Below, piece by piece: positions 6,522 to 10,594 of a DNA stretch of 10,594 nt. Within the stretch, counting starts at the first letter, position 1; each line of letters begins with the position of its first letter. Under the pieces are notes generated by a model that did no database searches, was not told the DNA's origin, and saw only the letters and a list, made by a program, of their open reading frames with translations. Both the position numbers and the translations under genes were made by a program. This DNA comes from Gemmataceae bacterium (GTDB lineage Bacteria; Planctomycetota; Planctomycetia; Gemmatales; Gemmataceae), in the NCBI GenBank assembly GCA_025056835.1, contig JANWVS010000029.1:1-10594 (forward strand). The letters run 5' to 3'.

Positions 6522-8129
6522 ATGGAACCGACCATGGCCCAAGCGTACGACGCAATCATCATCGGCGGCGGCCACAACGGATTGGTCACCGCGTGCTACC
6601 TGGCCCGGGCCAAATGGCGCGTCTTGGTGCTTGAGCGGCGCTATCTCGTCGGTGGCGCCTGCGTGACCGAGGAGAATAATTTTCCCGGACTGACGGGCTT
6701 CAAAGTTTCCACGGCCGCCTACGTCAACAGCTTGTTTCGTCCGGAAATCATCCGCGATTTGAAGCTCCGGCAATACGGCTTCGAGCTGTGCGAACGCAAC
6801 CCGTCGTCGTTCACGCCGTTTCTCGACGGCCGGTACTTGATGATGGGCCCCGACCCCGGCATGAACCAGCGCGAGATCGCGAAATTCAGCGGCAAAGACG
6901 CCGAAGCCTATCCGAAGTACGAGAAGATGCTCGAGCGCGTCGCGGCCGTCGTCGAGCCGACGCTGCTCATGACCCCGCCCAATGTGCTCAAGCCGGGGTT
7001 GGGCGGTCTTTGGTCGCTGGCCCAACTCGGCCGCAGTTTTCAAAAGATGGGTTCGCACCTTGCCGAGGCGGTGGAGGTCCTTACCGGGGCCGCTCGACCA
7101 ATCCTCGACCGCTGGTTCGAATCCGAGCAGCTCAAGGCGACCCTGGCCACCGACGCCATCATCGGCGCGTTCGCCTCCCCCGCGACGCCCGGCACCGCGT
7201 ATGTTTTGTTCCACCACGTCATGGGCGAGACCAACGGCAAACGCGGCGTCTGGGCCTATGTCCGCGGCGGCATGGGCGGCCTGACGCAGGCCCTGGCCCG
7301 AGCGGCGGCCGACCTCGGCGTCGACATCCGTTGCAATGCCGAGGTGGCCCGCATCCTCGTCCGCGACCAAACGGCGGTCGGCGTCGCCCTGACCAACGGC
7401 GATGAATTCCACGCGCGCAAAATCGCCAGCAACCTCGACCCGCACCAGACCTTCCAGCGGCTTCTCGATCCACGCCTGCTGCCCGCCGATTTCGTCGAGG
7501 CCATCCGACGCATCGACTATTCCAGCGCCTCGCTCAAGATCAACGTCGCCCTGAGCGAACCGCCGAACTTTACCTGCTGTCCCGGCGAACAGGCCGGTCC
7601 GCAACACCGCGGCACGATCCACATCTGCCCCGACCAGGACTACATCGAACGGGCTTTCGACGATGCCAAGTACGGCCGACCATCCACCGATCCGATCCTC
7701 GAATGTACTCTCCCCAGCGCCGTCGATCCCACGGTCGCCCCGCCCGGAAAACACCTGATGTCGATGTTCGTCCAATACTTTCCCTACCATCTCAAAGACG
7801 GCAATCCCGACGAGGCCAAGGAGAAGTTTGCCGACCGCTGCTTCGACCTGCTCAACGAGTATGCCCCCAATTTCAAGCGGTCCGTCCTCGCCCGGCAGGT
7901 GCTTTCGCCGCGCGACCTGGAGGCGACTTTCAACCTCACGGGCGGCAACATCTTTCAAGGCTCGATGTTATTACATCAGCTCTTCCTGTTTCGGCCCGTG
8001 GTCGGCTGGAGCCGCTACCGCACGCCGATCCGCAATCTCTATCTGTGCGGTTCGGCGGCCCATCCGGGCGGCGGCGTCATGGGCACCTGCGGCTATAATG
8101 CCGCTCGCGAAATGCAAAAACGCTGGTAG
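6522..8129 (+). CDS. PYROXD2/phytoene-desaturase-like FAD-dependent oxidoreductase
   Basis: This is a 535-residue protein. The N-terminal dinucleotide-binding fold is clear: YDAIIIGGGHNGLVTACYL (9-27, G15-x-G17-x-x-G20) with E38 at the end of the second strand, then VGGACVTEE, the second FAD-contact region of the CrtI family. The C-terminal FAD motif is NLYLCGSAAHPGGGVMG (about 505-521). GGGHNGLV at the N-terminus and the C-terminal HPGGGVMG are characteristic of the PYROXD2 branch of the phytoene desaturase/NAD(P)-FAD superfamily, and the length matches that branch (about 520-580). No other carotenoid gene is in view, so a carotenoid role is not supported; the bacterial substrate is unknown. 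The start is either ATG 6522 or ATG 6534 (MAQAYD). Neither has a strong Shine-Dalgarno, and the second sits closer to the conserved fold. It follows the tandem GNAT gene by 29 bp and its stop is 17 bp from the convergent membrane-protein gene. Confidence 0.93.
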   Translation: MEPTMAQAYDAIIIGGGHNGLVTACYLARAKWRVLVLERRYLVGGACVTEENNFPGLTGFKVSTAAYVNSLFRPEIIRDLKLRQYGFELCERNPSSFTPFLDGRYLMMGPDPGMNQREIAKFSGKDAEAYPKYEKMLERVAAVVEPTLLMTPPNVLKPGLGGLWSLAQLGRSFQKMGSHLAEAVEVLTGAARPILDRWFESEQLKATLATDAIIGAFASPATPGTAYVLFHHVMGETNGKRGVWAYVRGGMGGLTQALARAAADLGVDIRCNAEVARILVRDQTAVGVALTNGDEFHARKIASNLDPHQTFQRLLDPRLLPADFVEAIRRIDYSSASLKINVALSEPPNFTCCPGEQAGPQHRGTIHICPDQDYIERAFDDAKYGRPSTDPILECTLPSAVDPTVAPPGKHLMSMFVQYFPYHLKDGNPDEAKEKFADRCFDLLNEYAPNFKRSVLARQVLSPRDLEATFNLTGGNIFQGSMLLHQLFLFRPVVGWSRYRTPIRNLYLCGSAAHPGGGVMGTCGYNAAREMQKRW

Positions 8130-8149
8130 AGAGGACCGGCGCCTCGCTA
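8127..8149. repeat. Imperfect inverted repeat joining two convergent stop codons
   Basis: The arms 8127-8134 and 8142-8149 pair at seven of eight positions (mismatch A8130/G8146) around a 7-base loop ACCGGCG. The outer three bases of each arm are the TAG stop codon of the oxidoreductase gene and the complement of the TAG stop of the minus-strand gene. A hairpin here could act on both transcripts, but neither side has a T-tract, so a classical intrinsic terminator is not supported. The structure may be chance. Confidence 0.35.
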
Positions 8150-10594
8150 ACGAAGTACCTTGAGGATATTGTAAAAGTCGTCGGTCCAGGCATAGCGGCC
8201 GTGAACGGTCGGCGTTTCCCAGTACGGCTCGGAAGGATCGTAGCCGCGCCGCGACCGCTCTGCCGCCGCCCGCAAGGCTTCGCGGTAGCCTTTCGGTTCG
8301 CGCAAGTGCTTCAGATACTCTGACTTGCGGGCAACCATGACCCATTCTGACGTAAAGTGACCTACTTTGTCTAAATACGGAGCGTTGTCGTGGGCCCGAA
8401 GGCAGGAGTAGCCGAGACTATTTGCTACGTCGGCTACTACCTTAACCAGGTCCACGAAGCGGTTGGAGGTGTGGACACACAGGATCCCCTTTTCCGTCAA
8501 ACGATCGAAGTACATCGCGATCGATTCCTTGGTAATGAGATGGGCCGGAATCGCATCGGAGCTGAAGGCATCGACGACCATCATATGATAAAAATTCATC
8601 GGACCGCCGCCCAGCTCGGAATCCTCGCAATAATGGTTCTTGTACGGCATGGCCATGCGTAAGCGGGCATCGCCCATCAGCACTTGGAGATGGACGCCGC
8701 GCTTAAGGGCATCGCGCAAATAGGTGAAATGCCCTGTGTACTTCTCGTTGGGACGGAATTCCAGGTCGTCCAGGTAGGTGATGTTTGGCTTCCATTCCTT
8801 CCGCAGCGACAATCGTTTGACGAGGTTGTCGATTTCGTAATAGTGCATGTGCTGGTAAGGACGGGCATACGACGCCATCGTACCCGTGCCCAGACCGATC
8901 GTTGCGAAAGGCGGTTCCGACCAGAGATCGACCAGAGCATCGGCCGGCAGCGTCGCTCCCATGATCGGCGCCAACTGTCCCAACAACGAGGCGCCGATCC
9001 TTGAATCGGAGCTGAAATGGTTCTCCGGCTCCTTGAACCAGCAGAATTGCTCCATGACGACGCCGGCGGGGCCGAAGCGGTGGTAATACGTCGTCGCGTG
9101 GCGGCTGTAGTCCTTCCTGGGATTGCCCCAGTCTTTTTCATCGGCCGGTTTGAGAAAATTCATGCCGTGGTTGATGTGGCCGTGGATCATCTGCTTATAA
9201 TCACCAAGGCCGAGTTTCACGGCATAAGCATCGCCCTCGCGATTGGGACTAGGACGTGCCCGGTTGACCGTGATGAGGCCGAAGTAACCGCGGGTCCGAT
9301 ATTCCGTGTTGTCGTAACGGCTGGCGTCCAAAGCGTGAACCCCGATGATCAGGGCCAAGGCCGCGCCGTAACGAACCGGCCGGAACAGCAGCAGGCAACT
9401 TAACGCCAAGGCGATGCCGTACGTTGCCGCCGAAGGGACAGAGGCCATCGTGAGTATCAGGGCAGCGCCCCCAACCAACGCCGCCAATAGCAGATCGACG
9501 GTCACTGCGAGCCTGGGTGTTACCGCGGTTTCGGAGGCCTCACCATGGCCCTTCCGCTTTTTGCCGGTTCCCTCGCCGGCGCTGCTATCAATCATCCCCG
9601 CAACGAACTCGGCGACCCAGCCACCCCGCGTCAAGATGGGCCGCAAGAAGCCGGCCGCGATGATCGCTGCTTGCAATTCAAAGAGATACTTGATGTTCGG
9701 CGCCAACAAGCCGTTAAACATGCCGCCGAGCATGCCGCCGATCGACATCATCAAATAGAATTCGGTCAGATGGCGGGTGCTGGGTCGGTCCTTGGCCAAT
9801 TCGCCGTGGCACACCATGGCCGTGAAGAAAAAGCCCGCCACGTCGAACACAATCGCCGTTCTCAGGTAACTATGGCCGATGGCAAGAAAGTCGATCAGGA
9901 GCATCGCCGCAATCGCCAACGGTTGGACGACGACCATGACCTTGTGCGGCTCTTCGACCCAGACAATCGGCCAGCGGATAAAGACGAGAATGAACGACAG
10001 CAAATACAACATCAGCGGGATCAGCCAGATCATGGGTACCGGCGACAGGTCGGTCGTGATGTGGGTAGTGATCCCCAGCATCATGCTCGAAGGCACAGCG
10101 GCCAAGCAGACCCATTTCAGCCGCCGCCACACCGTCACCTCGCCCCCGTCGGCTATATCTACCACCGGCGGCGCTTTGACGATGCTTGGTCCACGCCCGG
10201 CGTGGACCGGCGCTTTGGCGGTGACAGCGGTTTCCACTTGCCCTTCGGGGGCGCTGGCCGACGAAGATGCCAAATCCGTCGTCGGCGCTTGCTCACTGAC
10301 CGGGACAGAAGCTGCCGACCGCCAGATCATGGCCATGCAGAAGTAGACCGCCACGACCAGCACTTCGTAGCCGATGGTCCACAACAGGGCCTGATTGCGA
10401 AGCACGAAGTAAGGTTCGATCAGAAACGGATACACGAAGAGCGCCAACATGCTGCCCAGGTTGCTGGCGCCGTAAAGAAAATAGGGATCCTTGGCCGCCG
10501 GATGGCCGGTGTAGCCGAACCATTTTTGCAACAGCGGCGCCGTCGTCGACACCACAAAGAAGGGCAAACCGACGATGATGAGCAAAATGGTCAG
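8147..10594 (-). CDS. Fused MFS-type membrane protein with C-terminal spermidine-synthase-like domain, N-terminus cut by window edge
   Basis: The frame is open from the right edge to a TAG at 8147-8149, giving 815 visible residues. It begins in a hydrophobic helix (LTILLIIVGLPFFVV), and no ATG in this frame marks a start, so the N-terminus lies outside the window. Numbering from the first visible residue, about 11-12 hydrophobic helices span 1-420, with APLLQKWF (19-26) and DPYFLYGASNLGS (36-48), a signature of the SpeE-like membrane family. A hydrophilic Ala/Ser/Thr/Pro-rich insert lies at about 92-150, and a shorter one rich in K, G and E at about 335-356. After 430 comes a soluble aminopropyltransferase-like fold: IGLGTGT (566-572), YEID (586-589), LMGDARLRMA (639-648) and VVDAFSSDAIPAHL (673-686). 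The DAFSSDAIP loop replaces the D-x-x-D-P-x-G-P loop of true spermidine synthases, so polyamine synthesis is doubtful. The transported or methylated/aminopropylated substrate is unknown. It converges with the oxidoreductase gene. Confidence 0.92.
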   Translation of the reverse strand: MTILLIIVGLPFFVVSTTAPLLQKWFGYTGHPAAKDPYFLYGASNLGSMLALFVYPFLIEPYFVLRNQALLWTIGYEVLVVAVYFCMAMIWRSAASVPVSEQAPTTDLASSSASAPEGQVETAVTAKAPVHAGRGPSIVKAPPVVDIADGGEVTVWRRLKWVCLAAVPSSMMLGITTHITTDLSPVPMIWLIPLMLYLLSFILVFIRWPIVWVEEPHKVMVVVQPLAIAAMLLIDFLAIGHSYLRTAIVFDVAGFFFTAMVCHGELAKDRPSTRHLTEFYLMMSIGGMLGGMFNGLLAPNIKYLFELQAAIIAAGFLRPILTRGGWVAEFVAGMIDSSAGEGTGKKRKGHGEASETAVTPRLAVTVDLLLAALVGGAALILTMASVPSAATYGIALALSCLLLFRPVRYGAALALIIGVHALDASRYDNTEYRTRGYFGLITVNRARPSPNREGDAYAVKLGLGDYKQMIHGHINHGMNFLKPADEKDWGNPRKDYSRHATTYYHRFGPAGVVMEQFCWFKEPENHFSSDSRIGASLLGQLAPIMGATLPADALVDLWSEPPFATIGLGTGTMASYARPYQHMHYYEIDNLVKRLSLRKEWKPNITYLDDLEFRPNEKYTGHFTYLRDALKRGVHLQVLMGDARLRMAMPYKNHYCEDSELGGGPMNFYHMMVVDAFSSDAIPAHLITKESIAMYFDRLTEKGILCVHTSNRFVDLVKVVADVANSLGYSCLRAHDNAPYLDKVGHFTSEWVMVARKSEYLKHLREPKGYREALRAAAERSRRGYDPSEPYWETPTVHGRYAWTDDFYNILKVLR

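Noticed and set aside
6459..7958. A 499-codon open frame antisense to the FAD oxidoreductase gene
   Set aside because: The plus-strand frame has unmistakable FAD-binding motifs at both ends. The antisense product has no recognisable domain, and long antisense frames are expected where codons end mostly in G or C.
6522..8129. Carotenoid biosynthesis role for the phytoene-desaturase-like protein
   Set aside because: Its motifs fit the PYROXD2 branch, and no phytoene synthase or other carotenoid gene is in view.

Overview
The window is GC-rich bacterial chromosome, most probably from a planctomycete (phylum Planctomycetota). This assignment is inferred from gene content: a tetratricopeptide protein ending in two RNA polymerase alpha C-terminal domains, an exported PQQ-type beta-propeller protein whose mature end begins EDWPQFLGP, an exported SUMF1-fold protein, and a fused MFS/spermidine-synthase-like membrane protein. 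No rRNA, tRNA, insertion sequence, CRISPR array or phage gene was seen. Eight protein genes fill nearly the whole window. The first and last run off its edges, and no stretch longer than about 125 bases lacks a gene.

Layout, left to right. (1) A minus-strand THUMP/SAM-dependent RNA methyltransferase (1-996), cut at its C-terminus by the left edge. It diverges from (2) the plus-strand TPR plus double alpha-CTD gene (1085-2422), and a good candidate promoter lies between them. (3) A plus-strand membrane-anchored protein of unknown function follows (2546-3301). It converges on a minus-strand pair, listed here in map order: (4) a secreted PQQ-like beta-propeller protein (3348-4562) and (5) a secreted SUMF1-fold protein (4603-5442). 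The SUMF1 gene is upstream, and the 40 bp gap suggests one transcript. A 96 bp divergent region separates this pair from a plus-strand pair: (6) a tandem GNAT acetyltransferase with a probable GTG start (5539-6492) and (7) a PYROXD2/phytoene-desaturase-like FAD oxidoreductase (6522-8129), 29 bp apart. (8) The last gene (8147-10594, minus) converges on gene 7 and encodes a polytopic membrane protein with a C-terminal spermidine-synthase-like SAM fold. Its N-terminus lies beyond the right edge.

No single pathway links all the genes. The likely co-transcribed units are SUMF1 + beta-propeller (both exported) and GNAT + oxidoreductase (both apparently cytoplasmic). The most unusual element is the TPR/double alpha-CTD protein. 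Its first CTD keeps most of the DNA- and sigma-contacting residues known from E. coli RpoA, while its second has lost several, which suggests a split of roles. I see no evidence for a defence system, biosynthetic cluster or mobile element. The rest looks like ordinary planctomycete chromosome with several uncharacterised proteins.
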